Positions 24,290 through 33,090 of a stretch of DNA of 64,000 nt are shown in pieces. Position numbers and translations under genes: made by a program. Position 1 is the first letter of the stretch, and every line of letters starts with the position of its first letter. The DNA is taken from NCBI GenBank assembly GCA_045543655.1, contig JAZPXN010000085.1, positions 1-64,000 of the forward strand, in the 5' to 3' direction. This DNA is from RGIG995 sp045543655. GTDB lineage: Bacteria; Bacillota; Clostridia; Oscillospirales; UBA644. The notes under the pieces are model-generated. The model searched no databases and had not been told where the DNA came from. It worked only from the letters and a program-made list of their open reading frames with translations.

Positions 24290-27163
24290 ATGCAAAAACA
24301 CACGAAAAAAGCATTGATGCTCAGCGTTCTGTCTTTGATTCTCTGCGTATCCATGCTGGTCGGCACCACCTTCGCGTGGTTCACCGACTCCGTCACCACC
24401 GGTGTCAACGTTATTCAATCCGGCAATCTGGACATCGAATTGGAATATTCCAAGACGATGGCTGATGACGATTGGGATGACGCCAAAGACGCCACCGACC
24501 TGCTGAACCCCGCTGCCCGTTGGGAACCCGGCCACACCGAGGTCGTCTACCTTCGGATTACCAACGCAGGCGATCTTGCCCTGAAATATCAGTTCCTCAT
24601 GAAAATTGAGAGTTCTGTTATCGGCAAGAGCGTTCTTGGCAACGATATCGATCTTGCAGACTACTTGAAGTACGATATTGTTGACGTCACTGCTGCCTTT
24701 GAGAATCGTGCCGCCGCCCGCGCCGCCGTTGTGGATGGGAAAAACCTGATCGGCGAAAGCGTTTCCGGCGAAATGCTCCCCAAGGCTGCCCCCAGAACCC
24801 TCGCTCTTATCGTTTATATGCCTGAAACCGTGGGCAATGAGGCCAACTACCGCGGCGATGCTATCCCCACGATCAACGTTCTGTTCGACCTCTTTGCCAC
24901 CCAGTATACTCATGAGTCCGACTCCTTCAACAATCAGTACGATAAGGCTGCTCCCTGGACGGGCGACGTGGATACTCATTGGTACTTCGACGATCCTACG
25001 GCTACGGAATTCACCATTGATTCTGCGGCCGAGCTTGCCGGTCTTGCGGCAATCGTCAACGGTACCGCTACCGCTCCTTCCACCACCTTCTCCCTGAGAA
25101 GCACCCCCGCCGTCGTTCAGGACACCTTTGAAGGCAAGACCGTTTATCTTGGTGCGGACATTGACCTGAGAGAGCTCCCCTGGACTCCCATCGGCAGAAC
25201 CGGTGCTACCACCACCGATTTCACCTATGCTTTCCGTGGGACCTTTGACGGCAAGAATCACACCGTTTCCAATCTCTACGTTGCCAACGAAGGTTGGGCC
25301 GGCCTCTTCGGTATCGCTTATAAAGCAACCTTGAAGAACGTGAAGATTTCCAATGCCTCCATTCAGAGTAACCGCATGGCCGGTGCACTGGTTGGTCAGC
25401 TTTACGGCAGCATCGATAATTGCCACGTGGACGGTGCTGATATCATGGTCGTTCCCAATGCAGTTGGGGATTCCTATGACAATGGCGATAAGGTCGGCGG
25501 CATCGTCGGATGGCTCGGCGACAACGGAAACAACCGCACCCTTACTAACTGCTCTGTGAAGAATGCTAAAATCGGTGCCTACCGTGATGTCGGCGGCATT
25601 GCCGGTTACGTCGCTTCTTCTACTACCGTTTCCGGGAATGCCGTTGCCAACGTTCAGATTACCGTTGACCAGACTTCCTTCTTCTATGGTGAAAAGGATG
25701 TCAATGCCGGTTTGATTTACGGTAGAACCGGCGGTGCTATCAATGATGATAATACGAATAGCTCTGATGAAGAAAGCTCCATTGAAGCGACTTACAGCAA
25801 AGACGGCTTGACCCTGAAATCTGGGTCCGAGTATGAAGGAGCAATCCTTTATCTTGTTCCCGCAGATTACGACAAGACTACCGTGAACGTTCCTGAAGGC
25901 GTTACCACGATTGGTAATTATGCATTTGCTTACAATAGCAATGTTGAAACCGTCACTCTGTCTTCTTCCGTGAGAGATCTTGGTCGCGGTTTTGATTCCA
26001 GTAGCGTTAAGAAGGTTGTCTTGAATGAAGGCCTTAAAGTTATTAGCAGCCGCGCATTTAGAAGCACTACTGCTCTTGAGGAGGTTGTAATCTCCTCCAC
26101 CGTTACCGAGATTTCGGACAATGCTTTCCAAAAGTCCAGCATCAAAGAAATTGTGATTCCTGCCAATGTGAAGACGGTTGGCGAAACTGCCTTCGGTGCT
26201 TCCTTGATTGAAAAGGTTACCTTTGAAGGCGATATTGCTATTCAGGGTTATGCATTCCGCGGCTGTCCCAAACTTCATACCGTGGTTATGAACGGTTATG
26301 ACGTGACCTTCGTTGCGTCTACCCTCAACGGCAGAAATTCCATGTGGTTCTGCAACGGTGAATCCAACAACCCCAACGTCAGTGATATCGATTTCTACGT
26401 AAAGAATGCGGTTGTTAAGGAAAGAGTTCTGACCGCAATGGGTGCCGAAAGAAACAACACCGATGTTTATATTGCAACTGAAAACGGTGGTTACTATGTT
26501 GATGCACAGGGCAACGCCCATGCGTACGATGCAGAAACTCTGGTAGCTGCTTTGGAAGCGGGCAAGGGCGTTACTCTTCACGAAGATTCCAAAATCGATC
26601 CCGCCGGCATGAGCAATGCGTACGGCACCACCGGGATCAACGTGAAGAACGGCCAGACCATCGACGGCGGCGGCAATATCCTTGATATCAAGGGCGCCGG
26701 CGGCACTTGGGACTCTGGGATCAACACTACCGGTGGTCTGATTAAGAACATCACCGTTACCGGCTCCTTCCGTGGCATCTTTATCAATCACAATAGTGAT
26801 CACTCCGAAAAGGTCGTTCTGGAAAACGTCATCATTGACGGTACCACCTACACCATCAGCTGTGATCAGGGTACCAATAATGGGCTTGAAGCCACCAATT
26901 GTACCTTTAACGGCTGGACTTCCTATGCCGCTACTCTCGGCGATGCGAAGTTTGTTGACTGCTCCTTCGGTGAAGGCAACGGTTACGCTTTCTGCCGTCC
27001 CTACGCTCCCACCGAATTCGTGGGCTGCGATTTCGAGGCTGGTTATACCGTTGATCCGAGAGCTAACGTAGTTTTTGAGAACTGCACCATTGGCGGCGTC
27101 GCTCTGACTGCCGGAAACGTTGCAGACCTCGTTACCGACATTGCAAAAGTCACCGTAAAATAA
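24290..27163 (+). CDS. Large SipW-type secreted surface protein with BspA-like LRR and beta-helix parts
   Basis: A 957-residue secreted protein. The N-terminus (1-45) is a SipW-dependent (TasA/camelysin-type) signal region with TTFAWFTDSVT and GNLDIELEY. Then come a beta domain to about residue 190, a GLUG/beta-helix-like stretch (FRGTFDGKNHTVSNLYV, about 319-335), five or so BspA-type leucine-rich repeats (GVTTIGNYAFAYN onward, about 540-690), and a right-handed beta-helix to the end (IDGGGNI, NCTFNGW, FVDCSFGEG). No sortase motif or C-terminal helix is seen, so retention may be by polymerisation, as in TasA fibres, or by partner binding. ATG 24290 follows AGGAGG. The middle (about 25.7-26.5 kb) is richer in T-ended and AGA codons than the neighbours. 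The promoter sits in a candidate invertible segment. Confidence 0.88.
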   Translation: MQKHTKKALMLSVLSLILCVSMLVGTTFAWFTDSVTTGVNVIQSGNLDIELEYSKTMADDDWDDAKDATDLLNPAARWEPGHTEVVYLRITNAGDLALKYQFLMKIESSVIGKSVLGNDIDLADYLKYDIVDVTAAFENRAAARAAVVDGKNLIGESVSGEMLPKAAPRTLALIVYMPETVGNEANYRGDAIPTINVLFDLFATQYTHESDSFNNQYDKAAPWTGDVDTHWYFDDPTATEFTIDSAAELAGLAAIVNGTATAPSTTFSLRSTPAVVQDTFEGKTVYLGADIDLRELPWTPIGRTGATTTDFTYAFRGTFDGKNHTVSNLYVANEGWAGLFGIAYKATLKNVKISNASIQSNRMAGALVGQLYGSIDNCHVDGADIMVVPNAVGDSYDNGDKVGGIVGWLGDNGNNRTLTNCSVKNAKIGAYRDVGGIAGYVASSTTVSGNAVANVQITVDQTSFFYGEKDVNAGLIYGRTGGAINDDNTNSSDEESSIEATYSKDGLTLKSGSEYEGAILYLVPADYDKTTVNVPEGVTTIGNYAFAYNSNVETVTLSSSVRDLGRGFDSSSVKKVVLNEGLKVISSRAFRSTTALEEVVISSTVTEISDNAFQKSSIKEIVIPANVKTVGETAFGASLIEKVTFEGDIAIQGYAFRGCPKLHTVVMNGYDVTFVASTLNGRNSMWFCNGESNNPNVSDIDFYVKNAVVKERVLTAMGAERNNTDVYIATENGGYYVDAQGNAHAYDAETLVAALEAGKGVTLHEDSKIDPAGMSNAYGTTGINVKNGQTIDGGGNILDIKGAGGTWDSGINTTGGLIKNITVTGSFRGIFINHNSDHSEKVVLENVIIDGTTYTISCDQGTNNGLEATNCTFNGWTSYAATLGDAKFVDCSFGEGNGYAFCRPYAPTEFVGCDFEAGYTVDPRANVVFENCTIGGVALTAGNVADLVTDIAKVTVK

Positions 27164-27184
27164 TTTCATCCGAAATGATTTTCG

Positions 27185-27215
27185 TCCCTCACCCTTCGGG
27201 GTGGGGGATTTTTTT
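27185..27215 (+). terminator. Rho-independent terminator of the surface-protein gene
   Basis: TCCCTCACCC (27185-27194), loop TTCG, GGGTGGGGGA (27199-27208) with one T-G pair, then seven T. Confidence 0.93.
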
Positions 27216-27248
27216 GTCGTTGCGCGTTTGTTTTTTTTGTTTTGGGGG

Positions 27249-27277
27249 TTGACAAGGGGCGGGGAATGTGGTATAAT
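27249..27277 (+). promoter_or_regulatory. Consensus promoter of the TetR-ABC operon
   Basis: TTGACA (27249-27254), 17 bases, TATAAT (27272-27277). Confidence 0.92.
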
Positions 27278-27307
27278 AATAACAGGTGATATATAACATC
27301 TGTTATT
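27278..27307 (+). promoter_or_regulatory. Dyad operator, probable TetR autoregulatory site
   Basis: AATAACAG (27278-27285) and CTGTTATT (27300-27307) are perfect inverted arms with a partly symmetric centre. The dyad lies directly after the -10 box and before the regulator's own start. Confidence 0.75.
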
Positions 27308-27322
27308 TATGGAGGTGTCGAA

Positions 27323-27883
27323 ATGCCGCCGAAGGTTCGGATCACGAAAAAAGAGATCGTTGCCGCCGCCGTGGAGCTGGTGCGTAGCCGGGGAGAAGAG
27401 GCGCTGAACGCCCGGGAATTGGCCGGCTGTCTGGGGTGCTCCACCCAGCCGATTTTTTCCAATTTTGCGTCCATGGAGCAGGTTCGTCAGGCCGTGGTGG
27501 ATGCCGCGGAAGAGACCTACGGGGAGTACGTTTGCCGGGAAAATGAATCCGGAAAATACCCGCCCTATAAGGCCTCCGGCATGGCGTATATCCGCTTTGC
27601 CCGGGAGGAAAAAGAGCTGTTTCGCCTGCTTTTTATGCGGGATCGGACGGGGGAAGCCATCCCGGAGCAGACCGACCTGGGAGACCGGGCGGAGGAGCAG
27701 GTGCGCCGGAATACGGGGCTAGATCCTGCGGAGGCGAAACTGTTTCATTTGGAAATGTGGGCTTTCGTTCATGGAATTGCCTCCATGACCGCCACCGGAT
27801 ATTTGGATCTGGAGTGGGAGTTGGTCAGCCGGATGCTCACCGATTCCTATCAGGGATTGAAGAGCCGCTTTGGAAAGGAGTAA
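27323..27883 (+). CDS. TetR/AcrR-family transcriptional regulator
   Basis: A 186-residue regulator. The N-terminal helix-turn-helix (about 8-50) has RITKKEIVAAAVELVRSRG, and NARELAGCLGCSTQPIFSNF matches the TetR recognition region. The C-terminal ligand domain is all-helical, with the WAFVHGIASM segment often seen in this group. ATG 27323 follows GGAGG. It starts an operon with an ABC exporter, so it probably represses its own promoter through the dyad at 27278-27307 and releases it when an exported compound binds. The ligand is unknown. Confidence 0.93.
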   Translation: MPPKVRITKKEIVAAAVELVRSRGEEALNARELAGCLGCSTQPIFSNFASMEQVRQAVVDAAEETYGEYVCRENESGKYPPYKASGMAYIRFAREEKELFRLLFMRDRTGEAIPEQTDLGDRAEEQVRRNTGLDPAEAKLFHLEMWAFVHGIASMTATGYLDLEWELVSRMLTDSYQGLKSRFGKE

Positions 27884-27886
27884 GGG

Positions 27887-28615
27887 ATGGACGCCATCGT
27901 ATTGAAAAATTTGACGAAACGGTACCGTGATACCCTGGCGGTGGACGGCCTGTCTCTGTCGGTACGGCAGGGGGAGATCTTTGCGCTTTTAGGGGTGAAC
28001 GGTGCGGGGAAAACCACCACCGTCCGAATGCTCTCCGGGCTGACGGCCCCTACGGCAGGGGAGGCTTTTCTGATGGGGAAAAGCATCCGTACCGAGGGGG
28101 CAGAGATCAAAAAGATCATCGGTGTTTCGCCCCAGGAAACGGCGGTGGCTCCGGGCTTGACCGTCCGGGAAAATCTGGAGCTGCTCTGCGGACTTTACGG
28201 ATTTTCCAAGGAAAAGCGCCGGGAGAAAACGGAGGAATTGACCGCAATTTTCGGCCTTTCGAAGATACTGAAGAAGAAAGCCGGAAAATTATCCGGAGGC
28301 TGGCAACGGCGGCTGAGCATCGCTATGGCGTTGATCTGTGAGCCGGAAATTTTGTTTTTAGACGAGCCGACCCTGGGACTGGACGTATTGGCCCGGAGCG
28401 ATCTTTGGGATCTGATCCGAGGCCTGCGGGGGAAGGTAACGGTAGTGTTGACCACCCATTATATGGAAGAAGCGGAGTTCCTCTCTGATCGGGTGGCGAT
28501 TCTGAAAGACGGGCGGCTTCTGGCCCTGGGAACGCCGGCGGAGATCAACGCATCCGCCGGGTGCGACCGCCTGGAAGAGGCCTTCGTGCGGATCGTGAAA
28601 GGAGAAAGGATATGA
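27887..28615 (+). CDS. ABC transporter ATP-binding protein (ABC-2/DrrA-type)
   Basis: A 242-residue ATPase energising the permease encoded next. Walker A GVNGAGKTTT (about 37-46), a Q-loop SPQE, signature LSGGWQRRLS (about 137-146), Walker B ILFLDEPTLGLD (about 157-168) and H-loop TTHYMEEAE are all intact. It starts 3 bases after the TetR stop and ends overlapping the permease start by ATGA. The class exports drugs, lantibiotics or lipids; the cargo cannot be told. Confidence 0.95.
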   Translation: MDAIVLKNLTKRYRDTLAVDGLSLSVRQGEIFALLGVNGAGKTTTVRMLSGLTAPTAGEAFLMGKSIRTEGAEIKKIIGVSPQETAVAPGLTVRENLELLCGLYGFSKEKRREKTEELTAIFGLSKILKKKAGKLSGGWQRRLSIAMALICEPEILFLDEPTLGLDVLARSDLWDLIRGLRGKVTVVLTTHYMEEAEFLSDRVAILKDGRLLALGTPAEINASAGCDRLEEAFVRIVKGERI

Positions 28616-29343
28616 GGACGTTGTTTTTCGCCGGACGGAATGCCCGGGAGATTTTGCGGGATCCTCTGAACCTGGCCTTCGGGCTGGGGTTTCCGGTGGC
28701 GCTCTTGCTGCTGTTGTCTGCCATTCAGGCCAATATTCCGGTATCTCTCTTTGAGATCGATCATCTGGCGCCGGGCATCAGCGTGTTTGGTCTTTCGTTT
28801 ATGACGTTGTTCTCTGCGACGGTGATCGCAAAAGATCGGGGAAGCGCTTTTCTTGCCCGGCTGTACACCACGCCCCTGACTGCCGGGGATTTCATCTTGG
28901 GCTATACCTTGCCGATGCTCCTGATTTCTCTGGTGCAGACCGGAATTTGCTACGGGTTGGCGCTGATTCTGGGGCTGGAGCCTTCGGTGCGGATTCTGTG
29001 GGGGATTTTGTGGAATTTGCCGGCGGCGCTGTTGTTTGTGGGACTGGGGCTTCTTTGCGGAAGCCTTCTGAACGATAAGCAGGTGGGCGGGATCTGCGGT
29101 GCGCTCTTGACCAATCTTTCGGCCTGGCTTTCGGGGATCTGGTTCGATCTGGATCTGGCGGGCGGCCTTTTCCGGAAGATCGCAAACTTCCTGCCCTTCG
29201 TCCATGCGGTGGAACTGCAGCGGGCGGTAATTTCCGGGGATTTCGGGGCGGTTTTCCCTCATTTCTGCTGGGTATTTGCCTATGGGCTGGCCGTCCTGAT
29301 TGCGGCGATTTTCTGCTTCCTGCGGCAGATGAAGAGCCGGTGA
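28612..29343 (+). CDS. ABC-2 type transporter permease
   Basis: A 243-residue membrane protein with about six helices, typical of ABC-2 exporters. ATG 28612 is chosen for the ATGA overlap with the ATPase and the upstream AAAGGAGAAAGG; a longer frame from 28561 is unlikely. AKDRGSAFLARLYTTPLT near residue 70 is the conserved cytoplasmic coupling region of the family, and SGIWFDL and FLPFVHAV resemble the late family motif. It forms one exporter with the preceding ATPase. Confidence 0.93.
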   Translation: MRTLFFAGRNAREILRDPLNLAFGLGFPVALLLLLSAIQANIPVSLFEIDHLAPGISVFGLSFMTLFSATVIAKDRGSAFLARLYTTPLTAGDFILGYTLPMLLISLVQTGICYGLALILGLEPSVRILWGILWNLPAALLFVGLGLLCGSLLNDKQVGGICGALLTNLSAWLSGIWFDLDLAGGLFRKIANFLPFVHAVELQRAVISGDFGAVFPHFCWVFAYGLAVLIAAIFCFLRQMKSR

Positions 29344-29360
29344 GGGGTATCGTAAAATAT

Positions 29361-29390
29361 AAAAAGGAGCCTGCTCGTTGAGCAGGCTCC
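29361..29390 (-). terminator. Rho-independent terminator of the GtrA-glycosyltransferase operon
   Basis: GGAGCCTGCTC (29366-29376) pairs perfectly with GAGCAGGCTCC (29380-29390). The A-run at 29361-29365 gives the T-run on the minus strand, so it terminates the leftward operon; it may also stop the convergent permease message. Confidence 0.92.
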
Positions 29391-29405
29391 GATTGCGCTT
29401 CGGCG

Positions 29406-29786
29406 TTATTCCAAAAAGATTTTGCGGGTTACGAAATTGAAGACCATGACGATGCCCGTGGCCAGGATCTTGACGAGCATATAGTTCCAGACCAGGACGT
29501 TGACGCCCAGGTGCATCAAAAGCTCCGTCAAAAGCAGCCCGATGACGCTGAAGACGACGAACAGGATGAAGTTGCGGGCCTTGCTCTTCTTTTTATCCAC
29601 CGCAAAGACGAATTTCACGCTGAGATAATAATTTGCGATGACCGAGACCGTGAAGGCGATGGCCGAGGAGATCAGCACGTTTATTTGCGCAAGGTCGGTC
29701 AGCACGAACAGCACGGCGAAGTCGATGAGGAAGCAAAGCACCCCAACGCCGCCGAATTTAACGATCTGATAAAGTATCTTTTTCAT
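29406..29786 (-). CDS. GtrA-family membrane protein
   Basis: A 126-residue protein with four transmembrane helices and the GtrA opening YQIVKFGGVGVLCFLIDFAV. It also has IANYYLSVKFVF and the late VFNFVTRKIFLE motif. GtrA proteins are thought to flip undecaprenyl-phosphate-linked sugars across the membrane. Its gene overlaps the glycosyltransferase gene by 29 bases, matching the usual GtrA-GtrB pairing, so the two should make and flip one lipid-linked sugar for envelope glycan decoration. Confidence 0.93.
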   Translation of the reverse strand: MKKILYQIVKFGGVGVLCFLIDFAVLFVLTDLAQINVLISSAIAFTVSVIANYYLSVKFVFAVDKKKSKARNFILFVVFSVIGLLLTELLMHLGVNVLVWNYMLVKILATGIVMVFNFVTRKIFLE

Positions 29787-30702
29787 TGCTCAACACCTGC
29801 CGCCGGAATTCAAATTCCCGCTTTTCTTTTTGTACGGAGCTATCCAGAATCAATCCGCTGAAGAAGGATATGATCGCGGTAAGGAAGGTAAAGCCGCAAG
29901 CCACCAGGGTGGGGATGCGCTCCACGAGTCCGGTCTGGAGGAAGGGGATCAGAACCAGGGGGATAAAGAAGCCTGCCGCAATGAGAACCAATACCAGCGC
30001 CAGGGTAGAGAAGAAATGGAAGGGCTTGTAATTCTTCCAGAGGCGGAAGATCACGCCCAGAACCTTCATGCCGTCCATGACGGTGTTCAGCTTCGAAACG
30101 CTTCCGGCGGGACGGTCCTTGTAGTTGATGATGACCGTTTCCAGCTGCATATTTTTATCGATGGCGTGGACGGTCATTTCGGTCTCGATCTCAAAGCCCC
30201 GGGAAAGAACGGGGAAGGTTTTGGCGAAATCGTAGCTGAAGCCCCGGTAGCCGGTCATGATATCCTTGATATCGCCCTTGAAAATGGTGTTGATGCCGAA
30301 CCGCACCAAACGGTTGCCGAAATTATGGAAGGGGCGCTTGTTTTCGGTGAAATAGGTGGAGGAAAGACGGTCTCCGATGACCATATCCGCATTTTTATTC
30401 AGCACAAGATCGGCGATTTCCCGGGCGTGCTCGGCGGGGTAGGTGTCGTCGCCGTCCACCATGATATAGCACTCGGCGTTGATCTCCCGGAACATCCGCT
30501 TGACCACGTTTCCCTTACCCTGCATATACTCGTGCCGTACTACGGCGCCGGCCTTGGTAGCCAGCTCCACGGTGCGGTCGGTGGAGTTATTGTCGTATAC
30601 GTAGACGACGGCTTCGGGGAGGGCGTTTTTAAAATCGGTAACCACCTTTTCGATGGTGATTTCTTCGTTGTAGCAGGGAATCAAAACGGCAATTTTGTCC
30701 AT
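29758..30702 (-). CDS. GT2 glycosyltransferase, GtrB/polyprenol-phosphate type
   Basis: A 314-residue enzyme. ATG 30702 follows AAGGAGA; a longer frame to 30804 runs inside the upstream gene. The GT-A domain begins IAVLIPCYNEE (about 4-14), with DNNSTDRT and the metal motif VDGDDTYP (about 88-95), then VIGDRL. Two C-terminal transmembrane helices (about 230-295) match GtrB/dolichol-phosphate-mannose-synthase-like enzymes that load sugar onto polyprenyl phosphate. It overlaps gtrA downstream and follows the large membrane protein by 4 bases. Confidence 0.93.
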   Translation of the reverse strand: MDKIAVLIPCYNEEITIEKVVTDFKNALPEAVVYVYDNNSTDRTVELATKAGAVVRHEYMQGKGNVVKRMFREINAECYIMVDGDDTYPAEHAREIADLVLNKNADMVIGDRLSSTYFTENKRPFHNFGNRLVRFGINTIFKGDIKDIMTGYRGFSYDFAKTFPVLSRGFEIETEMTVHAIDKNMQLETVIINYKDRPAGSVSKLNTVMDGMKVLGVIFRLWKNYKPFHFFSTLALVLVLIAAGFFIPLVLIPFLQTGLVERIPTLVACGFTFLTAIISFFSGLILDSSVQKEKREFEFRRQVLSNEKDTLSDR

Positions 30703-30706
30703 AAAT

Positions 30707-32464
30707 TTATTCTCCTTTTTCGGAACTTGTATTTTGGGCGCTGAGACAGACGACGGCGAGGAAGGGCAGGGAGGTAAAGATGCTGTAAGCGTAGCGGAAT
30801 TCACAGTAGACCGGGGTGGCGACCAGCAGGGTGCCCACGATCATCAGCGGCACGATGCACAAAAGCATTTCCGGCCGTTTTTTGATTACGCAGACGACGA
30901 AGGCTCCAAACACGATCCAGACGTGGAGACCGACGCTATGAAGGGGCTGCAGAATCTCCAAGTCGTAAAATTCGTCGAAATAATCCTGGAACCAATCCTG
31001 CACCCGATTGGGCTGAACCTGCGTGGAGAGGGAAAAATCGTTGGGATCGTTGATTCCCTGACTGTAGATCCAGTATCGATATCCACCGTTGAAATAGCCC
31101 CGGGTCTGGTCTACCCAAGCCTTGACGTATTCCCCCGGGTATTTTAGTCCAAGATTGATCCAGAGCTTGAGGTATTCGAATTTATGCTCAATCAGATACT
31201 GCTGATTCTTGGAGCGAATCTCGTTTTTTACGGGATCCGAAATGTAAAACTGGTAGATTTCGGGAATCTCCTCCACGTCCACGACCTGAGAGAGCAGATC
31301 GTATTCCTCGTCCGTGAGGGCGTATCCTTCGCTGATCACCCGCGCTACCTGCTGAACCGGGATCGACAGCGATTCCACCAGATCCGGCTGGCTGACGTTC
31401 ATCATAGAGAGCACCGGACCTTTCATAAACCACGAAATTACCACGGCGCCGCAGACCACGAGGACGGTGGCGATCAGCTTTTGCTTGTAGATCACGCAAT
31501 ACAAAACGAGACAGACGGCGAAGGCTACCAAGGCAAGCCATCCGTTGGATCTCCATACGCCGACGGCAACTCCGCAGAAGAACAGGCCGATGAGATTCAG
31601 GACGGGGCGTCCGATTTTTTTCAATCCCCGGTAGAGGGTAACTACAAACAGCAGCACCGCTCCCCCGAAGACCACGTCCTTCCACATGGTAACGCTGTAG
31701 GCGATGTGATAGGGGAGCAGGGCGTAGCCTGCGCCGCACAGCAGGAGGACCGCCTTCGAGGCGCCGGCCCGATAAAGGGTGGACAGCGCATAGGCAAAGC
31801 ACGCCGCCATAAACAAGGCCGACGCTACGCTGTACAGCGCGACTCCGGCAACGGAGGTGCCGAACAGGGAAAGGCCCGTATTATAAAACAGAGAGATCAC
31901 CACGGAATGCCAGAAGGGATGGTGATTGGAGGTGTAGCCGTTGACGATCTGGTCAATTTGCGTAAGGCTGTCCGTCGTCAACGTTCCGGGATACACGGAG
32001 AAGAAGAGGTAGATCAGGTCGATTGCCGCAATCACCGCAAAGGAAACGAAAAAGACCGTGAGGGGCTTCCAGGTCTTGCAGACCCGATGTTCCTTCGGGT
32101 GGAACAGGTCCGCCCGGGCGAAATACGCAAGAATATTCCAGGCGACGAAGATCCCGCCCAGAAAGACCGTAACGATCCGGAATCGGTTTTCCGCCATGGG
32201 AAGGTAAAGGGCATAGTTTGCCAGGGTTACGGCAATGCTGAACAGGAGGGAGGCGACCGAAAGAATTACGATTTCTGATTTCTTCCAGCGGTCGCTTCTG
32301 CCATACCGCAGACACGCGCAGACCGTGCTCAGAAGCGCACAACAGAGATAGGGGCTGAAATACGAATAGGTATCCAACAAAAACTCTGCCCAGAAGAAGA
32401 TGAAAATCAACTGGACCGGCAGGAAAATTTTGCGGAAATCAAAGCTTTTGAAGTTGATTTTCAT
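30707..32464 (-). CDS. Large polytopic membrane protein, glycosyltransferase-like (DUF6020-type)
   Basis: A 585-residue integral membrane protein with about twelve helices. ATG 32464 follows GGAAAGGA. The loop after the fourth or fifth helix contains LTTDSLTQIDQIVNGYTSNHHPFWHS, split here into TDSLTQIDQ and SNHHPFWHS, resembling the first extracytoplasmic loop of GT-C-fold enzymes where an acidic residue and nearby His are functional. A DUF6020 assignment is from memory of such motifs and was not verified. With the downstream GT2 and GtrA it forms a three-gene operon that could transfer a polyprenyl-linked sugar to an envelope polymer. Confidence 0.7.
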   Translation of the reverse strand: MKINFKSFDFRKIFLPVQLIFIFFWAEFLLDTYSYFSPYLCCALLSTVCACLRYGRSDRWKKSEIVILSVASLLFSIAVTLANYALYLPMAENRFRIVTVFLGGIFVAWNILAYFARADLFHPKEHRVCKTWKPLTVFFVSFAVIAAIDLIYLFFSVYPGTLTTDSLTQIDQIVNGYTSNHHPFWHSVVISLFYNTGLSLFGTSVAGVALYSVASALFMAACFAYALSTLYRAGASKAVLLLCGAGYALLPYHIAYSVTMWKDVVFGGAVLLFVVTLYRGLKKIGRPVLNLIGLFFCGVAVGVWRSNGWLALVAFAVCLVLYCVIYKQKLIATVLVVCGAVVISWFMKGPVLSMMNVSQPDLVESLSIPVQQVARVISEGYALTDEEYDLLSQVVDVEEIPEIYQFYISDPVKNEIRSKNQQYLIEHKFEYLKLWINLGLKYPGEYVKAWVDQTRGYFNGGYRYWIYSQGINDPNDFSLSTQVQPNRVQDWFQDYFDEFYDLEILQPLHSVGLHVWIVFGAFVVCVIKKRPEMLLCIVPLMIVGTLLVATPVYCEFRYAYSIFTSLPFLAVVCLSAQNTSSEKGE

Positions 32465-32500
32465 AAGTATCCTTTCCGTCTTATGCAAAGGTTTTCTTAT

Positions 32501-32529
32501 ATTATATCATAGATTTGCACATTTGTAAA
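32501..32529 (-). promoter_or_regulatory. Promoter of the membrane protein-GT2-GtrA operon
   Basis: On the minus strand TTTACA (32524-32529), 17 bases, TATAAT (32501-32506). Confidence 0.8.
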
Positions 32530-32538
32530 GAGGGGGCG

Positions 32539-33024
32539 TCAGAGCAGGCGGTTGAGGGTCTCGAAGACGTGGTCGACGGCGGCGGTGCGCACGGCGGCGC
32601 GGCCGAGGTCCCCGAAGCGGACCGTTTCGGTGGTGACGGTGCCGTTGACCGAAAAGCCGAAGCAGACGGTGCCGACGGGTTTTTCGTCGGTGCCTCCCCC
32701 GGGGCCGGCAATGCCGGTGATGCCTACGCCTACCTGGGCGCGATTGGCTCTTGCCACGCCGGCCGCCATCTGACAGGCGGTTTCTTCGCTGACGGCGCCG
32801 AAGGCGTTCAGGGTTTCGCGGGATACCCCCAGAAGATTCTCCTTCGCCTCGTTGGCGTAGGTGACGAAGGATGCATTCAGCACCTTTGACGCGTTGGGCA
32901 CGTCTACCAGTCGGGCGCAGGCCATCCCCCCGGTGCAGGACTCCGCAAAAGAGATCGTCCAGCCCTTTTCGATCAGCTTGTCCACCACGGCGTTTGCCGT
33001 TTCAAAAGCGGTATTTTCAGTCAT
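32539..33024 (-). CDS. pncC: CinA C-terminal domain protein / nicotinamide-nucleotide amidase
   Basis: A 161-residue stand-alone CinA C-terminal domain. Members deamidate NMN to nicotinate mononucleotide in NAD recycling. The AESCTGGMACARLVDVPNAS motif (split: SFAESCTGG near residue 26 and VPNASKV) with the active-site Ser is present, as are GITGIAGPGGGTDEKPVGTV (GIAGPGGGT) and GAVSEETA. No N-terminal MoCF-like domain is attached. ATG 33024 follows GAGGTG. It lies 66 bases after the OadG-like gene with a stem-loop between. Confidence 0.92.
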   Translation of the reverse strand: MTENTAFETANAVVDKLIEKGWTISFAESCTGGMACARLVDVPNASKVLNASFVTYANEAKENLLGVSRETLNAFGAVSEETACQMAAGVARANRAQVGVGITGIAGPGGGTDEKPVGTVCFGFSVNGTVTTETVRFGDLGRAAVRTAAVDHVFETLNRLL

Positions 33025-33042
33025 TTTTCACCTCATAGGAAA

Positions 33043-33074
33043 GAAAGGAGATACCCCTTGCGATATCTCCTTTC
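33043..33074. terminator. Stem-loop between the OadG-like gene and pncC
   Basis: GAAAGGAGATA (33043-33053) pairs with TATCTCCTTTC (33064-33074), 10-base loop. On the minus strand no T-run follows it, so it may be only a processing or stability element rather than a full terminator. Confidence 0.5.
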
Positions 33075-33090
33075 CGTTACGACGATTTTT

